Assembly (NCBI GenBank): GCA_030386875.1
Contig: CM059575.1
Span: 15,028,293 to 15,092,292, forward strand
Length of the DNA: 64,000 nucleotides
Direction: 5' to 3'
Source of the DNA: Morinoia aosen
Taxonomy: Eukaryota > Arthropoda > Malacostraca > Amphipoda > Talitridae
A program made the position numbers and the translations under genes. Positions 33,099-45,680 of this stretch are shown piece by piece (the first letter of the stretch is position 1; each line of letters opens with the position of its first letter). The notes below the pieces were generated by a model. The model searched no databases. It had not been told where the DNA came from and saw only the letters and a list, made by a program, of their open reading frames with translations.

Positions 33099-35289
33099 CT
33101 CGACACTCTGCGACAGGAGCGGCTTCTGATAAGCTGGTAAGACTACGCTTACTACCCTCAACGCAGCAACTAAGATCACAGACATTCATTCTTCAATAAT
33201 TCGGTTCATGTGAGAAATAATGTGTCAACAAGTACGTAGTTTTCCTGTCATTACTAGCTGGTCACGAAGTACCAAGCTCTTCAGCATGAGTGTACGGACA
33301 GTCTTTTAGGGGAAACTTCCTCGAAACTAAGCATTTCTGATACACGTACCTCAATTTCTTGTTTGTGAATCCCTTCAAAATGTTCAGCCTGGTCGCTCAT
33401 GCAACGCAAATCTGCGTGAGAAATTCCGGACCTTGACTCAGTGAAAATTTTTAATTCATACTCGTGAATGAGTAAGCAGCAAATAGCAATGGAGTTTATT
33501 ATAAAGAATGTGCGGCTGATATTTGTTCAAATTAACGTCGAACTTGTTGATAATAATTGGTCAAATTTCTCAGACTGCGCTCACAATAAGTGATGAAAAC
33601 ATGGTGATTGAGTTGTTGATAATCATTGAAACGAACGTAGACCAGCGAGAACAATTACCACACCAGCTAATGAATGAGTGGCGCGAGTGCAAGTTCCCAC
33701 AGTGATCTCGGCTGAGCTGGTAGGTGTGTGGGGCGCTGGTGAGAGCGGCTCACCCTCGCAGCTTGGAATTTCTCTGCGACTAGACGCTTCATTAGGACAT
33801 TCCCAAATTCCCGCTGCACAAGCTGCAATTAGCCCTGCTTAATCGAATAGTGTAATCCAAGCTGCTGAGAGTAATTCAAATGATTCTGATAGTCCTGCTA
33901 AGACTTGAGATGTTGCTATAGTTGAATGCTCGGGCTCGTTGCAATTCACAGTCGTGATCCAACTGTCATGTTGCAGTTACTTAGAATCGTATTCCAACTG
34001 CTAGGAAGCAGTTACAATCACCATCTAACAACCATGGCTGGGTGCAAGTTTTGGTCTCTTAGAGCCATTTTTATATCAAGTGATGCGGTCATTCACAATT
34101 TTCGCAGCGCGGTGAATGATAGCACGTATACAGCACAATAGATGGGCGTGAAACGGGACACCTGCCGGTGCTGACCGAAGCTAACGAAAAATCAATGCAA
34201 ACAGCGTTTCGTTCAATAAAGGCCTCAGAAAGGCTTCGTTCCTCATTCTACCTCATTAAAATTCTCTAAAATTTTTCGTTGTTGAGATTCACGGAAGAAG
34301 CATACATGCAGGTACAATTGCTGCAGGAACATACACAATGTTGAACGATTAACCAAAGCATCCGGACGCTTGTCCCTTCCCTGTCAGCTTTCACATAGCG
34401 TTAAGTTTGAACACCGAAATTTTTGAGTTGAGATCGACTTGGTCTCTAAGCCTGTTGCTCAACTCATTGTACATCTCACATTGAAGGAATTGCCCTAAAG
34501 GTGTAAAATTACTATATTAAAGGGAAATGACACTGTTTGCATAAAGCCATTCTTAAACTTTTGTGTGGGAAAGTAGAAAGGCAAATTGTAAAGTAACTAA
34601 TGGTCTGGAGTACATAACTCCTAAAAATATATGGCCGACAGAACCAAGGCCAAACATTTTTTAATTCCTAGGAACCATATTAAGCGGCTCTCTTTATTGA
34701 GATTCCAATAAACGCTCGCACCCAAAGAACTTTACTGCTTTTTTCTACTGAATAAAAATGCTAAAAGAGGGCATCATAAACCTTGCAGGAGTGCGCTCCT
34801 CTAGATTAGTTTCGTATATTTTAAAAACAGTTTCAAGTCAACTGCAATGTCGAGTGAACCGTCCGAGATCACTGAAGAGTTTGCTTTAAGTCTGCAGGGG
34901 TGGTAGAATTCTCTAACAAAATTTAAGTGAGCTATTTATGTTTTTTTGTGCGTCGAAAGATCATCAACGAGTATTAATTACTCTCTATCCATATTCTCTA
35001 TATTATACAAGCTATTTGCCAACAAAATTGCTATCACTCAACATTGTTGGGTATAATTCTAACGTCGAATGTAAGCAAAAGGTCAAACACGGTAGCCGTT
35101 TTACCGCATCGTGCTAGAGCCGTTCCCCTTATCATCTCGGGGATGTTGCCACCGTCATTATACAAAAATCCCAATAAACGCTGTCTAGTCATCAGAAACA
35201 AAGGTTTGACCTCCTTTATAGTCTTCTTTTTAGGCTTAAAATGTCTTAGCCCATGTTTAGAGCTCTGTTCAAACGATGCATGCTTGTTG
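33099..35289. other. AT-rich DNA, no gene recognised
   Basis: ORFs of 60-82 codons have no domains. A GC-richer patch at about 33670-33760 contains GCTGAGCTGGTAGGTGTG but no supported exon. Confidence 0.5.
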
Positions 35290-35490
35290 TGAGCCTTGAG
35301 CTCTGAGGAAACGAGCTCACATCAATTAGCAGGCGGGCAACGGCTGGCTGGTGGGGGGTGGGGGAGCTCTGCGGTGGCAACGGTGACTGTCTTAATTAAA
35401 TTATCGACTCCAGCTCGAGATAAAATTGTCCATAATTTCGGGTTATTTTTCGAGAGTTTACAGAAAATGTTTTTCTACCTTATGTCAATA
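35290..35490. promoter_or_regulatory. G-rich island followed by TTAATTAAAT, putative regulatory element
   Basis: GGTGGGGGGTGGGGGAGCTC and GGTGGCAACGG (an X-box half site) precede CTTAATTAAATTATCG. The composition and order resemble the islands near 4.2 and 27.5 kb. A 67-codon plus ORF crosses it without a domain. Confidence 0.25.
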
Positions 35491-36420
35491 AATCAATGAT
35501 GTGTGTAGGATATTCCAGAGCTTTGCGCCAATAGTAATTCTGGTGAATTGAAACAAAACGTGAATTTCAATTTCATCGCACTGGTTGACCCTACAACAGA
35601 TGTACTCTCATAAAATTTAGTAATGTATTCAGCAGGTGCTGTTAAATTACGTTAAATTCAAAGCTCATGATGAGTTACAAACAAGTGTGTAATCAATTCA
35701 CGAAAGTATATTACCCGAATAAAAACTAGTGACTCATAGGCGCAAAATGAACAATTTTGTTAGTAATTTACTCGGTAACTTTCATGAGACTATAACTACT
35801 AAGTTCTCTTCGATGTACATATGTTCTACAAAGTCCTGCAAATATTTTCTCTCGTTGTGGTGAAATACTGAAAAGATTCAAAATGCTCGCACTGCAGCTA
35901 CAAAGACTATTTACACAGTTTTTGCGGCGTGTTTCGTTATCGTCAGTGGGACTTAAATTCAAAATAACATGTTCAACTTTCCAAAATATCATGTCTGATG
36001 TTTCCTCAACCCTTATTCCTTTCCACTGAGTGAGTCCAGTTACACACGTGCTCTTATCGTGAAATATGACGAAACCGTTGGGATGATCTTTTATTGAAGA
36101 GAAAATTTGGTCGCACAAGACACCTATATATTTTTGATAGATCCTAATGTTGCTTGCATACCTCCATGATAGGCTTTAGTAAAGGTTCTGCAACTTCTCT
36201 AAGCCCAGTCCTGTCGAGTACAGAGCACGAAAGAATTGAAGGTTCATGTGAGACGCAAGTCAGCCAACGCCCTGGAACAAAGTATTAACCTCGATTTGTT
36301 TTACATTATATTATCGGCTCGGATTCTTGGGTGTTTACTAGAACAATTTGGTCGTTCTGTGCCCATGGCAGCTACTCCCTTTTCTTTGACAATGCAACTT
36401 CTTTGGTCCGTTTCCTTCAG
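35491..36420. other. AT-rich DNA leading into an exon candidate
   Basis: A 116-codon minus ORF (35768-36118) has no recognisable domain and AT-rich codons, and is probably spurious. The last 40 bp (CTTCTTTGGTCCGTTTCCTT) form a strong polypyrimidine tract. Confidence 0.4.
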
Positions 36421-36584
36421 TTCCCGACGCACTGCCCAACACAGCTGCAGTGTCGCTATACTGCCAGCATGACTTGCCTCTGTTCCCTACATCCGAGCAA
36501 CAGTTCTTCCTTCACTCTGTTCACAGCCCTCTCTTCATCACGTCTCACTCTGCTCTGCCAGACTTGGAGGCCAGAGTAACTTAA
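36421..36584 (+). CDS. Candidate terminal coding exon, unknown protein
   Basis: A textbook acceptor (GGTCCGTTTCCTTCAG, ending 36420) opens a 53-codon frame beginning two bases into the exon and ending TAA at 36582-36584. The translation begins PDALPNTAAVSLYCQHDLPL and ends ALPDLEARVT. It has balanced composition and no low complexity. Another plus frame (36331-36579, 82 codons) overlaps and is Ser/Thr/Leu-rich. No family is recognised and no upstream exon was identified. Confidence 0.35.
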
Positions 36585-37054
36585 CGCAAGCTCTCTCTAA
36601 AAAAAGTTGATCATGACTTATTTCGGTGTCATTAACCGTGTTTTCCGGTTCAAGATTTCGCCCAACCACATAGAAGCCAGCACGAAACAACGTTGTTAAA
36701 GAAAGATCCAAGCTTTCAGTGTGGGATATCAGACAAACATATTTATGACTGTTTTCTCCTTGTCTGGGACACAATATTTTTACGTGATAATGTAAAACCA
36801 AATAAAATTTCTGAACTCTGATTACCTAAACTATATTATGAAAGATCATGCTGCATCCATCTAATTTTATTTCACTTTATAACACTTTTTCTAATTTTCT
36901 CAAGGATACCATGTTGCACGGTTTTTTTTTATATCTATCTGCAACAAGTGAGGGAGTTTCATGTACAAATTTTCTGCTAGTTGCATGTTTGCTCTCGGCT
37001 ATGGTAGTGACCACCACACTGTCGTACTCGGCCCACGACTGTAGCTACTGCATC
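36585..37054. other. No gene recognised
   Basis: AT-rich with short ORFs only. A run of CTGTAAC/GACAGTAACT words starts near 37000. Confidence 0.4.
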
Positions 37055-37098
37055 CATAGTCCAACAGCATCGTGGACTATCGTGGCTGTTGGACTATG
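37055..37098. other. Short hairpin within CAGTTAC/CTGTAAC-rich stretch
   Basis: CATAGTCCAACAGC at 37055-37068 is perfectly complementary to GCTGTTGGACTATG at 37085-37098, with a 16-nt loop that itself contains GTGGACTATCG. Degenerate CTGTAACTGTA words follow to about 37170. Confidence 0.5.
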
Positions 37099-37170
37099 AC
37101 AGTAACTGATTATGGCAGTTGCCCCATGACTGTAACTGTATTTTGACATTTGGTTATTACTGTAACAGTA

Positions 37171-38021
37171 TCATTATATAATTTTTACCTCAAAAAGACA
37201 GTTAAGCGATGAATTCGGCAGCACATCGCTGTGTTTACTGTAGGTTAGGACTGAGCAGTGCTGTGGTATTTGGGTGATGAATCTATTTGTAAAATTGTAT
37301 TTGGGCGATATCGCCACTAACACCCGATACGAACTGTAACTGCACCATGGCGTGTGTGTCGTTGTAGTTACTGCGACATGACGAGCGGTCTGCACTTTTA
37401 ACAGCATCACAGCGTATGTGGTGAGCGGTCACCGTGACGTCACAGCATAGCACCTGCAGGAAAGTAATTGTTTCTGAACTGACGAGATAATGTCGCATTT
37501 TCTCATTTTATTTACGTGTATTCAAGTGTCGAAGGAATGGTGGTAATAAAAAAACTTGTAAGGTGCTCGTATAAGGATGTATTCATTGACCATTTTATAA
37601 TTTAATACGATAAAATTTAAATCGAATTTAATTTACGAGCACACCGGAAAATAAATTAATTTTCTGCTGATTTACACGAGCACAAACAATGGCGGCAATG
37701 CAGGGCGGCATCGAGTTTACAAGAGCCCTTAATGTACATCTGGTCAAGTTCAAACCCGTCTTGCATCAACTGATCTCGAAGTGCGGCCACAGTTGGAAGA
37801 CGATCTTCTCGACGACTTACTTGTCGTTCTAGGTGGTTCCCCAAATTTTCTATTGAACTAATGTCAGAGGATTAACTGGCTATTCTAAATGCCTGATATA
37901 TCCTGAATGAGCGTCTTGCCAATAATTATTATCAGTTGTCATAATGAGTAAGAGGCCAAGCAACATATTTATATTCATTCAGATATTGTGCAATTGGCAA
38001 CTTAGCTACATAGCAGCTCAA
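37171..38021. other. No gene recognised
   Basis: Overlapping minus ORFs (62-78 codons) have no domains. Confidence 0.4.
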
Positions 38022-38216
38022 TGCAAGGGGCGATGAACGGAACGGAAGGTCTCTCTTGTTCTGGAGCTGTTTCAAGTGCATACACAGAAGTAGATCCATT
38101 ATTTGAAAGTTCAGAATGACGGATACTTCAACTAATGGATCTGCTTCTGTGTATGTATGTAGTTGAAACAGCTCCAGAAAAAGACAGACATTCCTTTCCG
38201 TTTATCGCCCCATGCA
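38022..38216. mobile_element. 195-bp foldback / MITE-like element
   Basis: Arms of about 83 bp begin TGCA(A/T)GGGGCGAT and end at the complementary ATCGCCCCATGCA. They share CTGGAGCTGTTTCAA and ACACAGAAG(T/C)AGATCCATTA in inverted order with about 15% divergence and small indels. The loop is about 30 nt. No convincing target-site duplication was seen, so the superfamily is unassigned. Confidence 0.6.
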
Positions 38217-40009
38217 CACAAGCTTCGCTGAAGGCTTTATGAGGTTTTTGATGAACACGACGGCGGACACTGTTACTATAGACACAGAATCGGGTTTCAT
38301 CAGGCTGCATGAAACTTTTCACTTTTCTACAGTACAATTTTTGCGTCCTTTGGCCCAGTTTAAACGAGTGGTCTTGTGAGCAGGAGTTAATTTCGTTCGT
38401 AGACGAGCTACTCAGTTTCATGTCTCCATTGCATGGAGTTCTTTGCGAGGAGTTCGTTCAGAAAGAACAGAAGAAGAGCCCTCATTGACGTTTCATGGTA
38501 CTTCCATACTCTTGATGCAAAGCGGTTCCGCTCAAGAATTTGGACACATGCACGACGGTGGACCCTATCGGTTATAATTTCTACCTACTACAATTTAGAT
38601 TTAAATTGCTGTCTGCATCCGATTGTACTCACTATTTGTAGACCGCATCACAGTGCGGTATAAAAAATCACCGAATTCTGCTACTTCCTTCTCTGGGTGC
38701 GCTTTAGCTCGCCCAAATGCAATAGCTTCTTATTGCCCTTCCGAGACCTCATGCATTCGTACCATCGTTGTGGAGAAACTAGGAAACAAGCCTATAATGA
38801 TAGCGGACGCGTGTTCAGTACTTGCATGTAGCCTTAACTTCTGTCACAGCTTTGAACACAGATTGATGAACGTAGCAATTAACTGGGGCTCGAAAGAAAA
38901 TAGAGGACTAATTTTTGTCCATTGAGCTCATTCCTGGGCGTCTATATCGACATGGATATTTAATGCTCTCGCGTCCATTCGGCCCAAAACTTAATTGTTT
39001 TCTGATTTTTTGCTTTCAAAGCACCAATTTCAATGGTATTCATACTGCTCTGCAAACATGAAAGTCAGTGTGATTGGCCTTTGTTAGAATGATAGTAGGT
39101 ATTAAAATCGAAGATAGGCCATTTAGCTCGTCCTGTAGTCATGTTCCATTCAGTCTTATTCTTTTGAACCCTTACGTCTAAAAGAATTTAATACGGAGAC
39201 TGCTCGCCCAAAAGTTCAATTAATTACGGTCCATTATTTCCTTTTTAACAAGTTTAATTCTTATATCTCGAGTAGCACACTCAACGTTTTTGCTCCAATT
39301 GCCTTTCCATACGAAACTTTCATCAGGGGACCAAACGGCGATATGCTGCGGCAGGCCTCCTTCTAATCAGCAGGTTCCGCTGCCGACAAGGGCTGCCAGA
39401 GAGCATCAGGCAATCCGTTACACAAAAAAGCTGCACTGGCTCACTAGGCCTAATCAATAGAGGCAGAGAAAATTTCGCGAGCGTCACGCGATGTTCACAA
39501 CAGTCGGCCGACGCAGCAGTCTCTTTGAGCGTGACTACATATAATGCCTTGTGCGCGTACCATACGAGTCCGTGCCTCAGATCCGTTCAAGTGATACGTA
39601 TATCTACTTTAACTTTCTTCTTTAATACTGTGGAAGTTGTCAACAACAAACAATCTTGTGATCTAAAATTTTTTGGAAATGGAATAAAGCGCTGGTATCA
39701 CAGATCACCTTTCTCAATAGAGTGTAAGAATTCAATCTACACGCTAATTTACATTAATTCATAATATTCCGCGCTTAACTACGCAATGATATACCAGAAG
39801 CAAGAATTTTCCTTCAGTAAAATTGAATCTGAAGGCAGTCTGATCAATGAAAATCTCTCAATGTTAGATTCTCAAGTGATAGCTGCATGGAGCGAGCTCA
39901 TATTGGACAGATTCAAGTTTCGAAAGGTTGAGAATATTTCTCTTCCCAATTTCATTTATAAGTACCCTATTAACGATCGATGCCACGATCGAAGTAAGTT
40001 GCTGTGACT
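38217..40009. other. No gene recognised
   Basis: ORFs of 73-100 codons have AT-rich composition and no domain. Part of the 97-codon minus ORF overlaps the foldback. Confidence 0.4.
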
Positions 40010-40250
40010 GGCATTCCCGTTACTGGCAGCGTCGCCGCTAAGCAGCGACAGCGTAAAAATTTCCACTTCATCGCAGCAGCGGCCTGCAGCGGAGACATCC
40101 TAGGGGGGCAGCGCAGTTCAGCGCAGCCACACGGTAGCCTCGGTCGCCAGCCAAGGTGTTGCGGCGGTCTGCCGTCGTGCGAACGTAGCTGTGCTGAACT
40201 GAGCCATGCTGGTCTTAAAGCGTTAATATTAGCAAGTGTCGATGACAATT
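40010..40250. other. GC-rich patch with 17-bp-stem hairpin
   Basis: Both strands are open for 92 codons over this patch (plus 40004-40282, minus 39970-40248). That reflects GC-rich, stop-poor composition, and neither product has a domain. Within it CAGTTCAGCGCAGCCAC (40114-40130) pairs with 40185-40201, with one wobble and one mismatch and a 54-nt loop. It could be an exon, a regulatory island or a hairpin RNA. Confidence 0.3.
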
Positions 40251-43200
40251 TAAAAAATGTGGTGTTACCACAAATTGACTAATGGCGTCCATATCTCTGT
40301 ACTGCGGAGTCGCAAATAATGCCGTCGGTAAAGCTCTCTCGTAGTTCAAGCGCTCTTTAAATTTGCTGTTTATTGCAATATAAATCATTTTAAGTGATGG
40401 TAAGATCCTTCAGTTTTCAAGCATTAGAGGTTTATCTCAGTATTGCATAGAGACTTGAGACTTAGACTAATTGTTCAACCTACACAACTGAGAAGAAGAT
40501 GCAGTAAAACATACACTTGTAGAAGTATTTACTATCCAAAAATTATCAGTGAATTCAACGCTAAGTTTCTAATGTCATAATAATTCCCTTACGGTGGGAT
40601 AACTTTCTCATACCGTGAAGCATTAGAAAAGTGAGAAAAATTTGAGTTCATTTCTGCGTTTTGTGGTATAGATGCGACTATAGCATTTACAAACATTCTG
40701 GTCGATGTATGCAATAGCTCTTTGTTAGTTACATAAGGCGGCTGATGTGCCTATAATACAAAAAAAAAAACTTTAGGAAATTAGTCAAAAGTGAAGTTCA
40801 AAGAAAAGTCTAGGCTTAACAAAATAAATCAATGCAGTGATTTTCTCAGTTTTCTCGTTATGGAAATCGTGGCTAGTGCTTTTTCAGGACAAATGCATAA
40901 AACCTTCGCTTCACGATTGAAGAAGCTGTTCAGTCGATCAACTTGTTCAACCGATTTTTCGCAAAAAAGCGTTCGCACTTCAACTGGCTCAATTATTGAT
41001 ACGAAAGTTCAAAAATTGACCAATAAATTGAAAAAAACAGGATGTATAACAACGGAAATAAATAAACTCAAATAAATGAAATTGAATCACTAAAAAATAT
41101 TGTAAGATGAATGAAACTCCTACAACACTCGTTTTTTCAGCCATGATCCGTGAGAGGCCAGGTAGTGTGTGATGGCGGCTTTTACACCTAATAATACATT
41201 ACAGCGTTCCCGTGAAAATACGCGCATAGGGCAGATACAAAACTTGCTAACGCGCTCATTTTCATCGTTTTTTGATGAATGAAAATGGCTCTTTTTAGGT
41301 GATTCGGGTAGCACGAATCATCTTAACAAGCTCGCGGTTGCCTTGAGAGAGTAAAATTTGTGGGAATTTCGGCTCGAAATTAAATCATATCTCGTCGCTT
41401 TGGAGAGGTAAGTGCAGCTCTCATTGAAATAACTCAGCCCGAGAGCTCAAGTTTAGAATGCAATGACCGAGTTGAACGCACCGAACAGGAACGGAAGCAC
41501 CAAATTTACGCGCACTCTTCACTCATGAATTTCATGCTCATCACTCAAAAAAAGCAATGGAAAGTGTTCCGAGAGCGCGCGCAGAATTTAAGAAGTAACG
41601 CTAAGATTTGAACAGTTTTACTTGGCATTAAATTGTACGAACGTAGAATAATCCTCCCATAAAATGTTTGTGAAAACGGGGGAATGGTTAGCAGCGAGGG
41701 AAAATAAAAGGGTCTTGCTCACCTTGATAAAAAAGGTGTCATCATTCCTAGGGACACCGAAAAATTACATAACAAAATACCAATAAAACTTGGGTCACTC
41801 GTTGCTGGAGACGGTAAGACAAAGCAAGAAGTGAACCATGGTTGAAAAGCAGGGGTGGAAAATATCTTACTCGCAAGCATTTCACGAATATGGAAATGGA
41901 AAAGGTTTTCTGTAAAATATACGAGAAGTTTGCTCGAGTGTCTGTCCGCGTGCTATGGTACTGGAACTTGGGACCCGAATGACAGTTCGGCAAGGAAAAA
42001 AACTACTGGAAATAAAATCTTCAAAAACATAGTAAAAATAATACGTTTTTTTGTATACAGCTATACAAACAGTTTTTGTATGATGCTCGAACACATTTTG
42101 AAAAAAACTGTAGTGAATTAGAAAACTTCATGAAAAACGAACTTACACCGCCACTTGCACCGCAACGACGATGCATCTGATTAAAAAAATATAAACCGCG
42201 GTCGTGGGCTCGTTTTTATGTGTCGGAGTATGCCAGAGAAAAGACAGCGCTACTCTGATCGATGCAACATTCACAAGTCTCTAGTAAAAATCGGTGCAGT
42301 GCTACAGCAGGTCGACGCAGTAATGATGGTACTGCAGCGATGAAGACGTCGTGTCAGTTATGACAGCAGTTTGTTTACACCGTGGCTGCAAGTATTTCTC
42401 CATTAACTCCGTCAGCTTACTCCACTGATCGGAAACGACGCAGCAGTGAGCGGCTCTACAGTAATGCCCACTAATGATTTATTGTGACCTCTAGCAGTAG
42501 GTATTGCTGTGGTGCGCCAATAGTTTCCGCCACCAAAAACGTAGCGGCTGCAATCGATCTTCACTGTAACCAGGACCACAGGCAGAATATACTGTTCAGA
42601 ATCGACCTCAAAGTACCTTACTGTGCCGAAGTGCAGAAAACCATGGAGACACTGCGCCGATCTTAACCTGGTTGAGCAGTTTTTAAGAGTTTTTGAGTTT
42701 TATGGACTACCTTACGATGCTCCCAATTCAAGCCAAACTCTCCGGTGTCTATTATTTCAGGAGTTATTTACGGAAACACTGAACGGTCCTTTCTTGAGTT
42801 CAGAAAAATATTAGCGATATTCCAGCATAGGAACTTTGCGTTGTAAAATTTTATTTTCAAAGTGTTAGCGTTAATCTCCATTATTTCGAAATAACAGTTG
42901 ATTAAAATTCTAGTTAGTTTCTACTTTCAAAGCTCAAAATTTATCTGTCATGAAAAAGTGCGCAGCCAAATTTATTGCTCGCACTTTGACTAAAATCTCG
43001 TGACAGAAATTCGAGAATTCAATCCGCATGGAGGTTGCGTTTTCAGAGCGCACGCACGTGTGGTGGAGAGCACAAGATACGCCGATAAAAACGCGCAAAT
43101 TTGATGGTTCAAATTTATGTTAGTCATAAAAAGAAAACTCGCCGATTTGGAGAAGTGAGGGCCATAAGTTAGAGCAGCCCTAAGTCAGACTTTTACTGTC

Positions 43201-45607
43201 GGGCCTCGGCGGATTAATGAAGCAAATAACAGTAAAGGGAGGTGCGCAGAGCATCGTAATGCTCCGAGTGGTCTTACGCTGCAGAACTGACGAGGCAGCG
43301 CAACCTACCGCCAGCTTTAAAACTATGACATTCTGTGTCATTATATATTTTGATGAATGTGCGTTCATTCTCATGTTTGGAACTATGAGAAATGATTGCG
43401 AACTGGGTGATTTTTTGCAAGACCTTTATGCAATACATCACCCTCACCAGACCTCCTGAGAGGGTTGGAACAGCAAGAAATGTTCGAGTCAAGAGTTCTT
43501 CACAATGTCTTCATTATATGTGAGCCGAAGTTCCAGACTTCAAGTAAGAGGCAAGAAAATCAATTCAATTACTGAGAGACATGAGTATCATTTTCTTGGT
43601 TAATCATGTAACGTAATATCCTGTGTATTCACGATAGGAAATTCAAGTCACAGTTATTCGGGTATCTTTAACCAAATCCGAATCTGAGCCCCCCAGTTGC
43701 TCCTCCACATTATCTGATACACAGTTGGCCACAACGGAGTAGTTTTATAAAAGAATTTTCAGTTATGAATTCAAGAATAATATTAATCGCTGAAGTCATA
43801 TCGCTCGTATCAAAATATTGGTCGATGCAATGCACCCGAGCGAGTTATCCAGCAGGTGTCTGAGCGGTGAGTCAGACTCGCTGCATTGTTCAAATGACTT
43901 GTCTTCCTGGACCAACTTTGAGAAAATTTACCTAATAATGACTCTATCAGTGACACCAATTGTTTTTTTTTGGTCGTGTGATTACTGGTGTACAATGTGC
44001 CCGTTATGGAACTTTTCCACAGCCAGACTCTCAGCCAACGAGGTCTCTCTACCGGCACTACTTCCTCTGATTTTAGGCTCTGTCTGCACCTGTTAATACG
44101 AATAATTTTCTTACACTTTGAGGTCATAGGTAAAGCAAGGCTCTAAAATTTCAAAAAATAATTTGAATTGTGTGGTTTTAAATCCATTAGAATTTTTGAA
44201 CCAATGAAAGCCACTTACATCACAAACTGGTAAGCACCTGCCTTTGAAATCAGTTCCAGAAAATTTAGCGCTGAAACTGATTTCTGTGCGTATTCTTTTA
44301 CGTTGAAACAACGTTATAATCTCAAAAAACATTTTCAATTAACATGGCGAAAATGAAGGTTCCGGAGCAAGGAGGTGGGAGCCTCGAATTTAAAAATGAT
44401 AAAATTTCCAGCGACGCGCTCGTCAAGTATTAGTATCTTTTGTACTTGTGTTGTTTCAGTCATCTTCGACTGTAGAACTGGTAATTCTGTTTCATGTACA
44501 GTTATAAACTCTATATAGTTACCGTTAAGAATATTAGAAATTGATGTTGTCTTCGCATGTTGAAAAAGAGGAATTCTATCAGTAACTCCATGAAATGATT
44601 TCTATGTGACACTTCAAGCTGCTAATTAATTAATTAAAAGTGTTCCATTTCTTCAATTCGTTGTTGTAATAAAGAATCGAGAGATATTTTAGATAATTGT
44701 TGGCGTATTTGTCACGTTTTAGACACCGCAAGCACAACCTTCGTAAGAATCTGAAATACTGTAACTGACATACCAATCCCAAAAAAGACCACCGTGATGA
44801 AACAGTTTTCGACCATCTGAAGAAAAAATTTGGCTGAGAGTGAATGTGCGCCAAGAATCAGAACATACGAATAGCTTCAAAACTTTAACAACGTATTTCA
44901 TTCTGCGTGGACACCGTCAGTGTCAACATCTGCTCCACAGAGCCTACTGACGCTGCTGCGTGCAATGTTCACGCTGTGCTGCAAAACACCCAAAAATTAA
45001 AGGGGCTGTCTGTATTTCTGTACATCATAAAGTTGGTTCCGGCAAATTTTTATCGTTTGCGAAACACAAGATGCTAAGAACTCGGCTGTTCAGTAATTTC
45101 AAAAACTTGGTGCAGCGATTCATCTTCATAAGCCCAGGCCTGCCTGCACTGCGCCACAGGGTAAAGGGGCCCTCGGTTAGCACACTTCAAACTGGCAATT
45201 TCAACCTTTACTTGACTTTGTCGCTTGTGCATAAATCATGCAGGTCGGATCATTCAGGACACGTCACTGTAACTCTTGGATGAACTCTGACGTGGGAAAG
45301 CAATGAGCACGTTTGTAATCATGTTTTCGGGCTAGAATATACATATATATCAACAGGTACGAGCCAAGTGGCACATTCTCATTCTCTAGCCAAACCGTAC
45401 TCCAACAGATACCAATCAAACGCAGAAATCAGAATAGGAATAGAGGGGAAAGATATACAGACACACAGTCATTCTTCGCGCACAGGCACGCCGAAGTTTA
45501 TTTTTACATAAGAAAGTGACTGTTTGTTGGCATTGAAGTCACAACTGCTTCGCTCTATTTTCTGCCTTTCACCTTTTACATAGTATGAGAACTATTAGGC
45601 ATGAATG
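40251..45607. other. Long AT-rich stretch, no gene recognised
   Basis: Numerous ORFs of 60-107 codons on both strands, none with recognisable motifs. A donor-like GAG|GTAAGTGCAG is at 41408 after a short open frame (EFRLEIKSYLVALE), but there is no acceptor. A poly-A run (40761-40771) and local simple-sequence patches occur. Probably intronic or intergenic. Confidence 0.5.
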
Positions 45608-45608
45608 G

Positions 45609-45680
45609 TTTACATTGTATAAGAACTTTTGAACGCATGAATTGTTTACATTGTATAAGAACTTTTGAACGCAAGTTGTA
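45609..45680. repeat. 36-bp two-copy tandem duplication
   Basis: TTTACATTGTATAAGAACTT plus TTGAACGCA starts at 45609 and repeats at 45645. The copies are essentially identical. Confidence 0.85.

Noticed and set aside
30922..33129. 735-codon protein-coding gene
   Set aside because: The 31-bp unit contains no stop in any plus frame, so the open frame follows from composition. Kept as a repeat, with the coding question listed as a finding.
34095..34125. miR-124-like sequence (GCGCGGTGAATGAT)
   Set aside because: Only about 10 nt match. The seed AAGGCAC is absent and no suitable hairpin is seen.
35768..36118. 116-codon minus-strand gene
   Set aside because: No recognisable motif, AT-rich codons and no supporting signals.
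39625..39645. miR-8-like seed (TAATACTGT)
   Set aside because: The match ends after 9 nt and there is no complementary arm nearby.
41340..41415. Exon ending at GAG|GTAAGT
   Set aside because: The open stretch is only about 20 codons and has no acceptor or start codon.
44960..45283. 107-codon plus-strand gene
   Set aside because: No domain, ambiguous composition and no splice or promoter support.
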